A DNA stretch of 64,000 bases from Harmonia axyridis (GCF_914767665.1 NC_059506.1:16717825-16781824); one strand, 5' to 3'. Positions 12,601 to 24,830 are shown, counted from the stretch's first letter. The notes: generated by a model not told the origin, from the letters alone. Translations and numbers: made by a program.

Positions 12601-15600
12601 TATAGATGTAGTTATGGAAGACTAGATTATTTAATGAATTTGGAAGATAACGGTCAAAAATGTTCGCTATCTATCAAATTTTATATCCTCTTCCCTAGGT
12701 TTTCCCCAGTACTACTTTTTTGTACCTGTTTTACATAAATGCTCTGTACAATTTGTAAAATCTTCACAGTGTCTGAAGATGAACTAGAATGAGTTCGAAA
12801 CTACGGTTACACAATGAAATCCTTAAAATATTTCAATTTAATTGGTAATGAAACTCAATAGTAATAAAAACTTGTTTTAATCATCTTTCTTATTACAAGA
12901 GAAACACCATTTCATGGCATGACATGATTTAATTGAATTTACATTATCAGCACAGAAGTAGCAGGGTGTATCTTGACATCTAAACTCAGTAGCAGGATAT
13001 GGAAAAACAAAGGGTACCAGTAATTGTCAAATTCAAATGCTTAGTGCTAGTGCTGAATTTTTTGCAGGTTCTTTCATTAACGAATATTGATCGGGAAACA
13101 ATAAATCTGGCACATGAAGAATGTTCTCAAATAGTAATATTGTTTGAGGAAGGTTGGAGTTACCGAAGCATTGGTGAAATATTTCATGTTAGACACATGA
13201 CTGTTTGATTTCTTCGACTGGTCGCACGAAACTTGTGATCATTAATGGAAAACGTACAACTGAAAGGTACATATTGGAGATTTCAAAACCACATGTAATA
13301 CTATTTGAGCCATATACAGAGTAAGGATTTTTGTTGATACAAGATGATGCCAGGCCACACTCCGATCGAGTGAGAAATTTTTATGGGTATCTTTAACAGG
13401 GTATGGCCAACTCGGAGCCCGGATTTAAATCCCATAGACAATCTCTGGGATATTCTCGAAAGAAGATAACAAGAGGAACATAACTTGAATACTTTGGAAG
13501 GCGTAGGCAGAGACCAATTGCAATTTGGGAATACCTGGACCAAATAACGTTTCTCGAATATTAACAAAGATAATGAAGTAAATCAGGAATGGATATGTTG
13601 AAAAAAGATGAGGTTAATTCCAACTTGATAATGTAACTGTTACTCTCTACAGAGTGTTATAAATTTTATGAAAAAACAGCCTATAATTCCGACACCCGGT
13701 ATTTGTGAAATAGAGGTTTTTTATGCAAATACGGTTTACACACTAACGTTCAGAAGAAAATTACCTATCATTAAAAGAACGTCGAAATCGGACAAGTAGT
13801 TGTAACGAAAATATATCTCAAACTTCTGATTAATAAAAATTAGGCAAAAGTTGGTGCGTTAATGATTTGGCCAAGTGTACATATATTGCCTGAAAATAAA
13901 GTTGAAGAAATCTTTTTTTTTTGGGAGGCAATCATTTGTCAATCATTTTTTCTTCAATTCTCGTTATTTTTATTTCAGCAAAGATACTCGGAAGAGCATG
14001 TTGAAAAAGGTTCAATCGATCGAGAAACCATGGTACTTGCTTCAGTACTCGTTAAAGTCTAATGCGCAGGTGGCCCTGGTGAAGGACAAATCGGAAGAAG
14101 ACAAGTTATACAACCTTAAAAAAAGTTGGTACCAGATGGACGCCGACAGATATAGCAGATCCTTTGAGTTGAGGTGGTAATCTGTAAAGACGCTAGGAAT
14201 CAACTGAAATATTTCAGTTTCCAGGCAAAAATACCTGAGAAAATACACCGATCCTGGATGTGAATGTCCCGAAGAATATCTTAACCCCACCCCGACTGCC
14301 TCTATTGGCAGAATGACCGATATGTCATTCGAAACCACCACTAACTCTGGTCCACTGAGAGAAGAGGACGATGAGAATGAGTCGAGAAGTATAACCTGCC
14401 CCAAGTGGACTGAAGCCGACGTGCCTCCCTTTGATCTGACACCGTATTATAGACCACAGTGTCCTTGTCCCTTGGATTTGAGGAGGAAGTGAGTTTCTCA
14501 GTATGAGTTTCCTAATTTTTATAAAATAGCTATTAAACTTGACTTTTATAGTTGAATAACTTCGAATAAAAAGACAAACAGATTTTAATTTTCAGACAGA
14601 ATTTCATAAAATTGCACAGTAAGTGACCAAGATACTTACTTTGTTACTGCATAAGTGACTGCTTAGTCTTCATAATCTGCCTAGTCTTGATTAACGGTGA
14701 GATTATCGCTCCATCTCTTATACTTCCTCTTCCAATAAGAGATTCACGTGAAGCTTCATAGAGCCAAAGTACAGGCCAATTCGGCCGACTTGGTCTAAAC
14801 CGCTGTGTGTCGGTACCTTTAGTCTTGAGAAGTAATATGTATATAAATAAAATGCATTCGAAAGCTGGTGTGCTATGGTCATTTCACTCCTTCTTTAAGC
14901 CTAATACCCAATCGTTGATGTTATCCACTTTACATGTTCGTCTTATGTTGTCACTTCGTTCTTTGTTTATGGAAGTTATTCCAGATTACCATTTATCCAA
15001 CCTCCAAGTCCCTTCTGGTTGTTGCTATATCTGGTTTCTGCTGTGTATGTCATTGTAGGTCTCACAACAGTTTTATATATTGGTGCCTTAGCATCAATAT
15101 GCAGATATTTATTTCTTCATATCTTGTGATTCAAGGAACCAGCCGCCCTTAGTGCTTTTTTTGTTTGTTGTCTCGCTTTCGACTCAACATCACCATATCC
15201 AGAGAGTTCTATCCCAAGTATGTAAACTTCATCTCTTGCTGTGTTATCTGATCATATACAACAAGTTTGCACCTGATTGGTATTTTAGATGTCATCAAGC
15301 TTTTTGTTTTGGATACAGAAATGACCATTTTCAGAGACTTGGTTACACACCTACCTCAACCTACCTATCTGTAAAAATTTAATATTGCTCACAAAAGCAT
15401 ATATTTGCCTCGGAATAGGACGAACCCGATAAATTAATAATATAATATAATAAATAAAATATGATTTATAAATATTTTTAAATATTTGGTAATGTTTCAT
15501 CTGATGATTGTATTAGGTAAAATTATATTTCCTTTGTTCAGAATCATAAAAACCGAAGAAGATCACATAGTAGCTCGAGAAGAAAGATTGCAAATGATAG

Positions 15601-15887
15601 AAGAGTACAATACATTATTGGCGAAGAAAAGATATGATATGGAATTATGGATCAATGAGAGCAATGAAAGAAGGACATTGGTATTCTTATGGTACGCAGG
15701 TAAATTACTCACATTCGAGCTAACCGAAATATATAAAAGAGCACTTTTAGATTGCCGTAAGGCTTCCGAAAGGATTTTCCAGGAAGATCATGTTATGAGG
15801 CAGAATTTCATTGACAAATGGACGGCGGAATTATCAGGGCCAGCGAAACAGGATAAAAAAGGACCTTCTAAAACAGACAAGAAATGA
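2..15887 (+). CDS. Androglobin-like gene, 3' part (five exons)
   Basis: Seen: five exons join in frame with GT-AG borders: <2-616, 7045-7259, 13979-14173, 14225-14488 and 15542-15887 (TGA). They give 544 residues of open frame, and the 5' end lies outside the window. Intron phases (0, 2, 2, 2) agree at every junction, which supports the model. Introns run from 51 bp (14174-14224) to more than 6 kb, and the two largest hold LINE copies. The protein starts with a beta-rich region (GYTIIGFAWYKD, NWKLAVISS) resembling the calpain-domain-III-like part of androglobin. It continues with a tryptophan-rich middle and ends in a charged helical tail (KTEEDHIVAREERLQMIEEY) and a lysine-rich C-terminus. 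Known: androglobins are large calpain/globin chimeras linked to ciliated cells and sperm. Inference: the identity rests on remembered family style and was not tested by alignment; the globin and protease domains would lie upstream. Confidence 0.55.
617..3200 (+). other. Intron sequence, no gene seen
   Basis: AT-rich intron DNA of the androglobin-like gene. Short reading frames here show no protein-like composition or recognised domain. Old repeat remnants are probable but were not identified. Confidence 0.5.
3200..5900 (+). mobile_element. CR1-like LINE remnant (endonuclease and reverse transcriptase)
   Basis: Broken non-LTR retrotransposon ORF2 in the first visible intron. From 3290 the frames read an AP-endonuclease start (AETWLPP, GVCLYVRDDV), then IYRPRS and IGDFNFGDF. 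From 4480 they read reverse transcriptase (SAPGPDGFSPAFLR, KKGDKLKAENHRPIS, FAKAFDRVPW, ASYADDIKLY), then a C-terminal part with LGVVVSSDHLWSPHI and YKAYIRPIL. Several frameshifts and stops separate these blocks, so it is inactive. No ORF1 was found, suggesting 5' truncation. The 3' end is near an AATAAAG at about 5893. Clade assignment (CR1/L2-like) is from motif style only. Confidence 0.85.
5901..7044 (+). other. Intron sequence, no gene seen
   Basis: T-rich sequence between the LINE and the next exon. A (TAA)n-like run lies at 6040-6055. Nothing else is supported. Confidence 0.5.
7045..7259 (+). CDS. Androglobin-like, second visible exon
   Basis: This 215-nt exon follows an AG acceptor at 7043-7044 and ends before GTAAGT at 7260. 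It encodes 71 residues plus two bases (VKDTNMEMSSVTEFEPHV onward, with a VLDNSWPLTKMEWE stretch). Its phase matches both neighbouring exons. The polypyrimidine tract before it is weak. Confidence 0.6.
7602..8908 (+). pseudogene. Jockey LINE ORF1 (nucleocapsid-like), broken
   Basis: Gag-like RNA-binding ORF1 of the LINE. A stop lies at about 7881, after which the same type of protein resumes (IFVYGVANYSEMMKNLNQIL). A frameshift at about 8260-8320 moves reading to another frame, and the knuckle cluster spans about 8405-8580. The C-terminal tail is Q/N-rich. Known role: binds LINE RNA and targets the ribonucleoprotein to chromosome sites. Confidence 0.75.
10607..10770. mobile_element. Palindromic GC-rich MITE in the Jockey LINE
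   Basis: A 164-bp insertion in the reverse transcriptase frame. Its two arms (GTTCAGATGGTCGCGCGTAA... and the reverse complement) pair over about 65 bp with few mismatches around a short loop near 10676-10706. Flanks repeat TCA (10604-10606 and 10771-10773), consistent with a 3-bp target duplication. Removing it brings back typical Jockey protein on both sides. Confidence 0.8.
10939..11527. mobile_element. 589-bp insertion in the Jockey LINE with 9-bp target duplication
   Basis: The LINE frame LGPILYLLY breaks at 10938 and resumes at about 11537 (DLPTTNN). The flanking 9-mer TATCTTCTG is present at 10930-10938 and 11528-11536. The insert begins TACAGGGTGGGCAAATTTCG, a terminus seen again in reverse at 50101-50118. 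No clear terminal inverted repeat or coding capacity was seen, so the class is unknown. Confidence 0.7.
12310..12990 (+). other. Intron sequence, no gene seen
   Basis: AT-rich spacer between the Jockey LINE and the Tc1-like relic. No motif or ORF is supported. Confidence 0.5.
12998..13600 (+). pseudogene. Tc1-like transposase relic
   Basis: The upstream part (13090-13208) reads as a helix-turn-helix segment (EECSQIVILFEEGWSYRSIG). The downstream part from 13401 reads VWPTRSPDLNPIDNLWDILE, the classic Tc1/mariner block ahead of the third catalytic acidic residue. The middle is deleted or scrambled with stops, so it cannot be active. Terminal repeats were not located. Confidence 0.8.
13979..15887 (+). 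CDS. Androglobin-like, last three exons
   Basis: Exons 13979-14173, 14225-14488 and 15542-15887 are separated by introns of 51 bp and about 1.05 kb. The acceptor before 13979 is a good one (TTATTTTTATTTCAG). The middle exon has a proline/cysteine-rich patch (DPGCECPEEYLNPTPT; YYRPQCPCPLDL). The last is charged, predicted helical and ends in KKGPSKTDKK before TGA. A short extra intron inside the last exon, around 15680-15725, cannot be excluded because the residues there look less conserved in style. Confidence 0.6.
14489..15541 (+). other. Last intron of the androglobin-like gene
   Basis: Begins GTGAGT at 14489 and ends in TTCAG at 15541. It holds short frames with no domain; an AT-rich stretch lies at 15420-15480. 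Confidence 0.55.
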
Positions 15888-16149
15888 GAAAAAGCAATGA
15901 AACTATTTTTCTGACTTTACTTCAATTACGTTCTCTGGTAAACCATTTTATTATTGAGGTTTCTTAAATATAATTATCGTTACAATTATGAATGCCAATT
16001 ATTCAACTCCTTAAACTCAAATCCATTTGAAAATGAGCACTAGCGCACCTAGGAGGGAGGGCACTTTTGAGGCTGGTGGGGGTTGCAGTTCTAACATCCA
16101 ACCAAACCCCAAAATCATTCTACTCAGAAAGATTCCGAAGCAATAGACA

Positions 16150-17030
16150 CATATGGCTTTAGAATGTCCGATTGAGTAAGAGATTCCTCCCTTTTAAAAT
16201 TTCACGCCAATAACTTGTTTCTGCGTTTAGCTGATCCACTAATTCTTTGTCAATGCGTCCACGAACCATAGATCTTTTTTTTAATGCTAACATCGCAGAC
16301 TTATGATCACTTGAACATTCATGTTCTTTTAGCATTTTCGTGAAATTTCTCAAGTCTGAAGCCAGATGCTAATCTGGCGGTTTTCGAAAATAATTCAAAA
16401 ACAACAGTAAACGGTTTTTTGTAGTCTCTAACAATATCATCCATTCTCTTCTTTCCTTGAAACCATTTGCTTTAATGATATAAAAGTTAAGATTCTTGTA
16501 AATGACGTTGATAAATTCGGTTTCTTTCGGTGTATTCAATTTGAAGCTTCGAAATATCCCCAACATTACAGGGTTTATTTACAATATAATATTCAATCAT
16601 TTTATCGTTAACTACTGTTGGCCATAAAGCAATGTCATGTCATGGGAGTATGTTAGGCTACCAGAATTATTTGCAGCATTATTATTCGATTCGGTACTTT
16701 CTGTACTCCTATTACTGTCGATAACAGCATTTTTAGAGGTTATCATTTCAGACATTTCGTTTTCTTCTACTTGATCATGTAAATGTAATGTGGTTGTACT
16801 TGTGGCTGGATTTTTATCTTCCTGTCCCGATGTGGAGGTAGATATAGCTGGCTGTAGAAAGGCAGATATCGAAAACTTCTGTTTGCTGTAGAGCTCTTCC
16901 TGTTCTTTTCTTTGTAACTGTTGAGAGGAAAACTTGAGCAACTTGAAGTTTTTCTTCATACTCTTGGTTATCCGGAGGTCCTTTGACGAAGACGTGGTTA
17001 AAGGATGTTGAGTTAGCTGCTATCAAGTTG
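16150..17030 (-). pseudogene. hAT-type (ZMYM1-like) transposase relic, N-terminal part
   Basis: On the minus strand, an N-terminal tail (SAFLQPAISTSTSGQ, low-complexity Ser/Thr/Asn) at 16959-16612 is followed, after breaks, by NFTKMLKEHECSSDHKSAML and DQLNAETSYWREILK at about 16340-16170. This resembles the TTF-type zinc-finger region and start of the hAT transposase found in ZMYM1-like / P52rIPK-like proteins. The catalytic core is missing. Confidence 0.65.
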
Positions 17031-17099
17031 AATGGCTATAGGTGGTTAATTCCTACTACCGGAGTTCCATGGCTGGTGGTGGAGTGATTATCTTAGCGA

Positions 17100-18957
17100 G
17101 TGATGACATTTCCACATAAAAACGAATACGTCTTCTGTAGGAAATCGAAACGCACCTCATGTTATATTCGACTCATCCGGAATTTCAATACGTGATAATT
17201 GCAATAAAGCAAACTACTTTTTTGTGGATTCTGTGGCAGATTTGATACGCTTTTCCAAAGGTGTTCACACACTGCCGAAGATCCCTTTAAAGGTGAATCA
17301 GGATTCAATGTTCCTGTGCCCCGTTTCGTTGGCGTAAATGCGAGATACTTTAGTATCCATATCGAATAAATCATCTTGTGGCGTAGACGAAATTCCATGC
17401 GGTATCATTCGCCATGTCATTGATTTTATTCTGCTGCCATTGACGTACCTTTCCAACCTTTCATTCGACTGCGGATACTTTCCCTCGGTACCCAGGACTG
17501 CTATTTTTCCACCTGCTCACAAAAAGGGTGACCATAAATCCGTTAAGAACTATAGATTGCAGTTAAGCACTATAATTGCACTACTGTCGATTTTTTCGAA
17601 AGCACTTAGAAATTATTTTTGGTGCGATTTTTTCAGTTCACTGATCGGTTCAGATTGCTGTCCGATAGACAGTACGGATTTCGGAAGGGTAGGAGTACGC
17701 AGGATTCCATGTTGTCGATATACAGTCGTTTTCCGGATAGCTTCGAGAAGAAAGAATGTTGTATGGTGGTTTTTTTGTCTGATTTGTGCTTTTGATACAT
17801 TGGATTTATCGATGCTATTACCCAAGCTGGAGCGCATGGGACTTTGGGGTGTGGTATTGGAGTGGGTCCGGTCATATCTCACGGATAGGTCTCAGATGGT
17901 AAGACTTAGCGAAAATGGTGTGATTGTTTTGTCCGACTTGAGGATGCTGTTGTCTGGTCTGGTGTGGCTCAGGGTGGTACTCTTGCATTGTTTGATCTGG
18001 ATGCGGATGACATGGTTGACTATATGGGAGAATATGGGTTTGTCACACAGTACCTTGACGATACATCGGTTCTTCTGACGGGTGGGAGCGTTGGAGAGCT
18101 GGTTGTAAAGTGCGGAGTTGTCTCGCAAGAATGAGGGCATATTGCTCTGTAAATGGAATTGTACTTAAAGAGAGCAAGACTGCAGCAATAATCTTCTCTC
18201 CCAATGGAACGCTACATAATTAGACCCCTCTAATCTGGTCTAATGGTGCGAGCATGCAGCTGTCCAATGAAGTTAAGATTTTTGGGCGTCATTTTTGACA
18301 GACAATTTGCTGGAAGCAACATGTGGCGACCCTGTGTGGAAAGCTTGCCTCGAGGAATTTTCCGATACGCATACATGCGATCTAAATGTGCTCAAAATGT
18401 ACTATAACTCCTCGATTGCTGAAATTCTATGTTGGGTAATAGCACGGATGTGGACATGGTTTTCAGGATGCAGAAACGCATAGTTCGATCTATGTATGGC
18501 TTGCTTCACTAGACGGACTGCCGTGAATATTTTAGGGAAAATTTGTGGTTTATATTGAAAAAATTCTTATTTTTGATTCCCAAAAGGGGTAAATAATACC
18601 TATCTATAATACTAGGGGTATGGTCGACAAAAAAGTGAATATTCCTTTCATGCGCCTGACCCAGGTGCAAAAAAGCTTTCAAATAAGAAGCTCTAAAATA
18701 TTCAATCACTTACCTAGTGCCGGAATATTGAAGGATTAACATTGTTTAAAAAATCTGTAAAAAAACTGCAGCGGTAGAATATATTTCATTCTCTGCATGA
18801 GTATTTTGATTGCAATTTTCCCGTGAAATTGAATTTATAATGTATGCTGATGTTTGATGTTACTGTGTTAATGTTGTATATAAGTATGTTTTTAATATTA
18901 TGACATTTTCCCATACTGTACTATTTCAGTCAGTGGAAATAAATTATTATTACTATA
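17100..18957 (+). mobile_element. CR1-like LINE remnant
   Basis: Frames with several shifts read reverse transcriptase: SSCGVDEIPCGIIRHVIDF, AHKKGDHKSVKNYR, CAFDTLDLSMLLPKLERMG, SYLTDRSQMVRLSENG, then GVAQGGTLA and TQYLDDTSVLL. A C-terminal part shows FRMQKRIVRSMYGL. The 3' end has AATAAATTATTATTACTAT at about 18940. It lies 1.2 kb downstream of the androglobin-like gene and lacks ORF1 and endonuclease. Confidence 0.8.
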
Positions 18958-18969
18958 GCCCATTTCAAT

Positions 18970-20040
18970 CTATGTGCGGCACATGCCCCCGGGGATACGT
19001 ATGTAATAGCATATTCTAAAACAAGTTGCAGAATGGGACAAAATTCAGACACGAATGCGAAATTCGAACGCATCAGTGTTGGAATTGCCTTCTGCAACGA
19101 GTATTAGACGATATTTTCTCTATTTCAGTCGAGTTTTATGAAATATTGTAGATTCAACGAAAATTTGAGATAATAGATCCTAGTGACATTTGTATTTTAT
19201 CTTGGCAGTTGGTGTGACTGTTACGAAAATAGACAGATACCAAAATATAAATTTTAATCGTACGTTTCGAATTTTGAAATAATTTATAATTACGCATTAA
19301 ATTCGTGAATTATGCCTGACGAAATCGATTTACCACCAACAAAATCAGGAGAAATTGAAAATAATGTTGAAAATCATTTCACTATATCCAAATTATATTA
19401 TATTTGATAGGTAGTCTATGTTGACAACCACAAAACGAAAAATATAAGCGAAAACAATACTGTAATGAGTTCATTACAGCACTGTTTTTAGCATTGTAAT
19501 TAACTAATTACGATACTGAAATAGAGAAATTTTCTTCGAGATCCATCTAACGAAGGGGTGATCAAATACCTAAGGACTTAGCTGCACTTGCCTCCGGTGT
19601 CCTGGTGCCGCGCAGGACTAGATGGAAATTCAGTTCACTTTTTTATTTGGTATTAGTTCAACTTCTAGGCACTTCTTATGAATGTGCTCTATTAAAACAA
19701 TTATCCAGGTTGCCCTGGACAATCCGAACGAAAATAAATCCCAACGAACTTCTCAGTATGAACAAGAATCGATACGTTTAATATGCCCCAGGAGGTATGT
19801 GCCGCATCAAACTAATAAAACATTAGTTGTGTGCGGCACATATCCCCGGGGGAATGTGTTGAGATAAATATTCGAATATGTATATTTTTCAAATAGAAAT
19901 CAATTGCTATTTGCATCGTTCAAATCGGTAGAAAAACAACTTATTCATGGCTTTCGCACTGGAATAATCCACTCATGTTTTTGGTGCTGCACTAACTGTA
20001 AGACTCAACACATGCCTCCGGGGATACGTGCACGTGTCGC
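18970..20040. repeat. Dispersed GC-rich motif, four copies
   Basis: A motif of the form TGCGGCACAT..CCCCGGGG occurs at about 18974-18994, 19831-19852 and, partly, 20009-20026, plus an inverted copy at about 19784-19807. It stands out in AT-rich surroundings. Its nature is unknown; it may mark ends of a decayed DNA transposon. Confidence 0.5.
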
Positions 20041-20109
20041 AGTTAATCATGAATTGTAAATTTTGTTTTTTTCTTCAAAGGTTCTAAATTGAAGTTGTCT
20101 TTGGTATGT

Positions 20110-20280
20110 TACTTTTTCTTTTTTTTTGCTTGCTCAACTTGTGAATTTTATGTAATTGTGATCAGAACATCGGTGGGATTACGTTGAAAAACTCTGCTCG
20201 ACTTCGCCCTCTTGTGATCTAATGGAAACCGTATAATAAAGACCATATTATTATTATTATCATTATTTTTATTATTATAT
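20110..20280 (+). mobile_element. Probable LINE 3' end with ATT microsatellite tail
   Basis: The sequence runs into AATAAAGACCATATTATTATT, a transcript-like 3' end followed by a simple repeat, which is the usual tail of an insect LINE. No coding part remains. Confidence 0.45.
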
Positions 20281-23200
20281 ATACCTACCTTAATCTACTC
20301 CAATACTCAAAAAATTGTTTCGGTTTAAGTCGAGTTAAATCCGGTTTCGCCCGACGTACAAGTTTAAACCTGCTTAATATGAGACCCTAAGCGATAGTTC
20401 ACACTTCTTTTTCGTTCCTTTCAAACACGTAACTTCAGCTTATCTCAAGTCCGCCCAAAAATTGACCAGAATACCACTCCAGTTTGATCATTCGTTACTT
20501 TTTATCACTCTTCATTTTCAGAGTTTCCGCTTTCAACATCGTTCAGCCGGATTTTTGCTGTCTCAACTGGGAGCAGAAAACTGTACAATTTGCTTACTGA
20601 CTCAGATAAGTCAAAATTAACGGTACTAATTCATTTTATTTCATCACTACTCTGAAATTTGTATCGAATTTTACCAACATAGTGGCGAGACGTCTAGAAG
20701 TTATAAATGAGAAAAATAACCGATAATGAGTATCCTGTTTCCAAGATAAGATCGGATTACACATGTCGCGCCAGCTCTTCTGAGTACAATGTTTTTCATT
20801 CTAACTTTCTGATTTGTGAATTTCTGATTTATCACAATTCATTAAAAACTCGAAAATAGTATAAAGTTATAACTTTTACTAATCCTCTAATTAAAAACAG
20901 AATGGGCTTAAATAAAAATAATTAACTTCAATAATAAATGTATTTTATTATTTATGAAAAATGACACATACAATAACACAATATATAATTATTATCGATA
21001 TCGAAGAATATATAGATATCGAATGAATATTACAATATAATCCATGATATAAAAATACTTATTGATAAGGCATTTCAATTTCAGGAGCTATTTATGAGTT
21101 ATATTGGCAGAATCTATCACAGAATAGAAAATTATTTAAAACTTGTAATCTTTCCAAAAATGCAGTTTTAAAATTACTCAATTCAGCTTCTCATTGTTTC
21201 AAGTCAGCTACAATATAAATATTTACTTCTATTTTCACTAAACAAGTAACAATGAAAAATAAAATGCCCATATGAAATAAATGTTCCAACCAATTTTCAA
21301 ATCGAAATAAATAGTAACCCTCTAAAAAATCGTGAATGGATGCGCAATTTCAATGAGGCACTAAATAAATGTTAGTATGGATTAATGAAAAACCCGTATT
21401 TCATAGAATATTCCTCTTGATCCATATTATAGACTAGATTGAACAAAATAAGAGAATTTACTGACATTAGAATAATAAATCGATACAGTTAGATAAGTCC
21501 GGGCTTTCTAGCCGTGGTCGTATAGGTTTATCAGATAATGTTTTGCCTACAACTGCCGTAGGTATCTTCAGAAGTTTCTTGGTCATAGATTATAACTCGA
21601 CACTGGATTTTTCTGAACTGGTTTTTTTAGTACGGACAGAGATTGGAGGTAGATTATTTATCTCCAGTTTTTCTGAACTAAAGGGTGGTAAGGAAAAATT
21701 TTACGAGCCCCCGACTCGAGAGCAATAACCTTATATTTTTAACAAAATTGTGTGAAAAATATTGATTTAAAACGATAGAAGTTAGACACAACTAAAGACC
21801 ATATATACAAATTCAAATGAAGGAATTCATAAGAAAAGAATCAATTTAGGAATGCACCATTGGTTGCCTCATATTTTTGTCGCAGTACCTTGTAAGCGCG
21901 GACTAGCTTGTAATGCATGATGTTGAGGACAGACGAGTCCCCATAGAGGGTGCAGGGGGCCCAGCTGTCGCGTTTTGGAGGCAGAGCAAATTGCCATCGT
22001 AATAAAAAAACAGTTAATAAATCGATTATCCACTGCCCTTGCGAACAACACAATGGAAATTTGTACTGGACTTTATTACATTATAGGACATTTTTTTTAT
22101 ATTGCTACATAATAAAAACTTTCGAACCGTTTTTTTTTTTTTAATTCTGTTTTAACCAACAACATCGGTCCAGTTTTTTAATAAGGATTAATCAGTAGTT
22201 AGGATTTCCGAAGTTATGAAAATTAAACAAAGTAACTAAGCCAAAAGGGAGCAAAAGCGAGTAATAATAGATAAACAACGTCACAAAAACCATTTTACAA
22301 TCGGTTTATATTTATATAGCCTTTAGTTTCTAGTACGTTTCAGAGAACTACAGATGATGGTCAGTTAAATACAGTCATAAGGAAGTTGAAACTTCAAATC
22401 TTATTTGTAAATAAATGTTATTAACCATTTCAAAGGATTCCTACAATTGAATAATCTGATAAAAAAAGGGGTTTCCTCCACCGTTTCAACATGAATGAAA
22501 AACTATGATCGCCTATTACCAGTATGAGTATACTGATGTTTAAAATACCATGGACATAAGAATTTCTGAACAATCCCACAGAGCTTTGAGAGCTTATAGC
22601 TGAAATTCAGGTAGTTCGGGTATTCAAAAGAAGATGCCAGGAGTCTTTTACAACTTTAACTTTTTCAACAAAAGAAATTGTATAAAATCTATCAGAAGTA
22701 AAACAGTGTATAAACGAATGTAACAACAATATAATAAAATCACAAAGTGAGTAAGCTAGCAAAAGTCGTGAAAACATTGAACAGTATTATCTTCAGATCA
22801 TAAATTTGACTAAGTGCAAATTGGGAAGTAGTTTGGTACACTAACCTCTCGAAAAGTACCTTTGGGGATTATAAGGACACAACCAACAAAATAATTTCTC
22901 AGCTATCGCCTTAAAACATATAGCATTTCAAGTAAAAATTCTGGTTATTAGAAGATACGCCCAGATTTTTGTATTTAGATATTAGAAAGAAGATTTCCTG
23001 CTAGCACAAACAGGTAAGTACTTTTAGGATGATTAAAGACATATAATAAGTTAGGAACACCTATTCTGGTATTCTGGTTAAGCTTTGTTGCTTAGCCCTT
23101 CAAACACAGCTGAATAATAGACGCTAACCTCTGAAAATGTTTAACAGAATATTCCAAACTATCAATAGCAGACACTTTAAACCAGTAAATGACTGTCTCA

Positions 23201-23785
23201 AATTATTAAGATATTTTTTAAACAAAATTCGACATTTATCTTACAGTCTCCAAAAAAATAATTACTATTTGGCATGCTGACCGTCATAGAAGGGTAGTTA
23301 ATACCACCAATATCCAATAGCTCTCATGTCTAAGGCGTCAGTAGTATTATCAACAATGAATAAAATGATCATCAATCTACAATAATACACGTATTTATCC
23401 GCCAAAATTGCTTTTTTTCTGTTCAAGCACAAAAAAGCAACTGCCTTTATAGTTTAGGAAGAGAAGTTATCTGAATGGAATGGGTTAGAGAAGTATGCTA
23501 CACATTCTTACATGCATAAAGTACACGTAGTTGAAGGACAAACATCGCATGCGGCAATACTGAATAATTCAACATTCAATGGCAACACATAGAACAACTC
23601 AAATAACTCATGTTATTTGTTGTTGCCTTACTTGAATTATCCTTGAATCCGATATTTCTGTTGGATAGAGAAAAGTTTAAAGAGTAGTGTGTAGTCTAAA
23701 TAAAATAATGGTTTAGTTACTGGGATCAAAGTCAAAATATAGATGTATCTAATACTTTCTGAAAAAAAAATATAGAAACAATATA
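20281..23785. other. Intergenic, no gene seen
   Basis: AT-rich spacer. The ORFs here (for example 21543-21728 and 21841-22053) have no recognisable domain and atypical composition. Nothing is supported beyond A/T homopolymer runs near 22127. Confidence 0.5.
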
Positions 23786-24374
23786 CAGGGTGATTCATTA
23801 GCTCACCGACAAACTTCACCGTATGAAATATCCTGTAATTTTAACAGAATAACATTATGGGAGCATATGTACGATTTTAATTATTCAAGAAAATAAATGG
23901 CCTCAAAAGTTTCATTCATTGATATTGATATGATTTATTAATAACAAAAATGGATGCTTAGAACCAAGCGTACATATGTATACTTGATATAATTAATAAA
24001 TAAATTCACTGACACAAAAGAATTTCTGGAAACTTGAACAACCCTAGCAGAATTGAAATGTTCTGGCTTCGTCCAAGTGACTTTGGATACACTATACCAA
24101 GTCTTAAATTCATACTGCAATTTTAGTGTAACAGAACACGACAATAATTAGAATACCTACTGACAATAAACTATCAAGTGTATTTACGCTTGTTTCGAAG
24201 CATATTCTTTTGTTATTAATAAATCATATCAATAGACATGAATTATACTTTTGAAGTCATTTATTTCCTTTAATTGAAAGCAGAAATATGATGCCATAAT
24301 CTTTTTTTTTTTTTGTTAGAATTACATGACCTTCCATATGGCAGAATTGGTCGGTGAGCTGATAAATCGCCTTG
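23786..24374. mobile_element. Foldback-type MITE, TA target site
   Basis: Starts CAGGGTGATTCATTAGCTCA and ends with a near reverse complement (GAGCTGATAAATCGCCTTG), flanked by TA on both sides. The two arms remain alignable for about 190 bp each, including an internal block around TTGATATGATTTATTAATAA. No ORF. TA target and termini suggest a mariner-related non-autonomous element. Confidence 0.75.
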
Positions 24375-24559
24375 TATACTAAATATTGGTTGACAAAAAA
24401 AAAATTCTGCCCAGTTTGAAAGTGAAGCAAATGGTCATTAAAAATTAAAAAAAAAACAAATATTTCAATTCCCACATGAAAACAATAAACAAACATTAAT
24501 CAAGGTCTGTTCTGGCTGCATAGGGTAACAAAAACCTAATTCTACAATGTACAAAAGAA

Positions 24560-24830
24560 CATATATGTAGATCCGCCGCCAGGACCGGCATACCAGACAT
24601 TTTGCCGGGGCGGCAACTTGTAGAGGCGCAAAGTCGCTTAATAAAACATGACAAACTTTTTGGCACCAAAAATTTTTCTTAGTGAAAATATTACACTTTG
24701 TAGTGAAATAAAATAAACTTCCTAGCGCCAATATTAATGAAATCGAATATTCGAATGCGGAAAAACAGGGCGGCGAAATTTTATTTTGCTGGAGGGCCAA
24801 AATGACTGGCGACGGCCCTACATATGTGTA
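24560..24830. mobile_element. Short non-autonomous element
   Basis: Ends are inverted (CCGCCGCCAGGACC on the left; CTGGCGACGG on the right) and are embedded in CATATATGTAG / CTACATATGTG flanks. The left-end block GGACCGGCATACC recurs inverted at about 27168-27180. Composition resembles the widespread insect elements with GGCCGGCGCC-like ends. Confidence 0.45.

Noticed and set aside
14807..15382. Overlapping 72-83 codon frames in the last androglobin-like intron
   Set aside because: Cys/Leu-rich chance frames with no conserved features; flanking exons splice without them.
17613..17882. Two minus-strand frames of 80-89 codons
   Set aside because: Shadows of the LINE reverse transcriptase on the plus strand.
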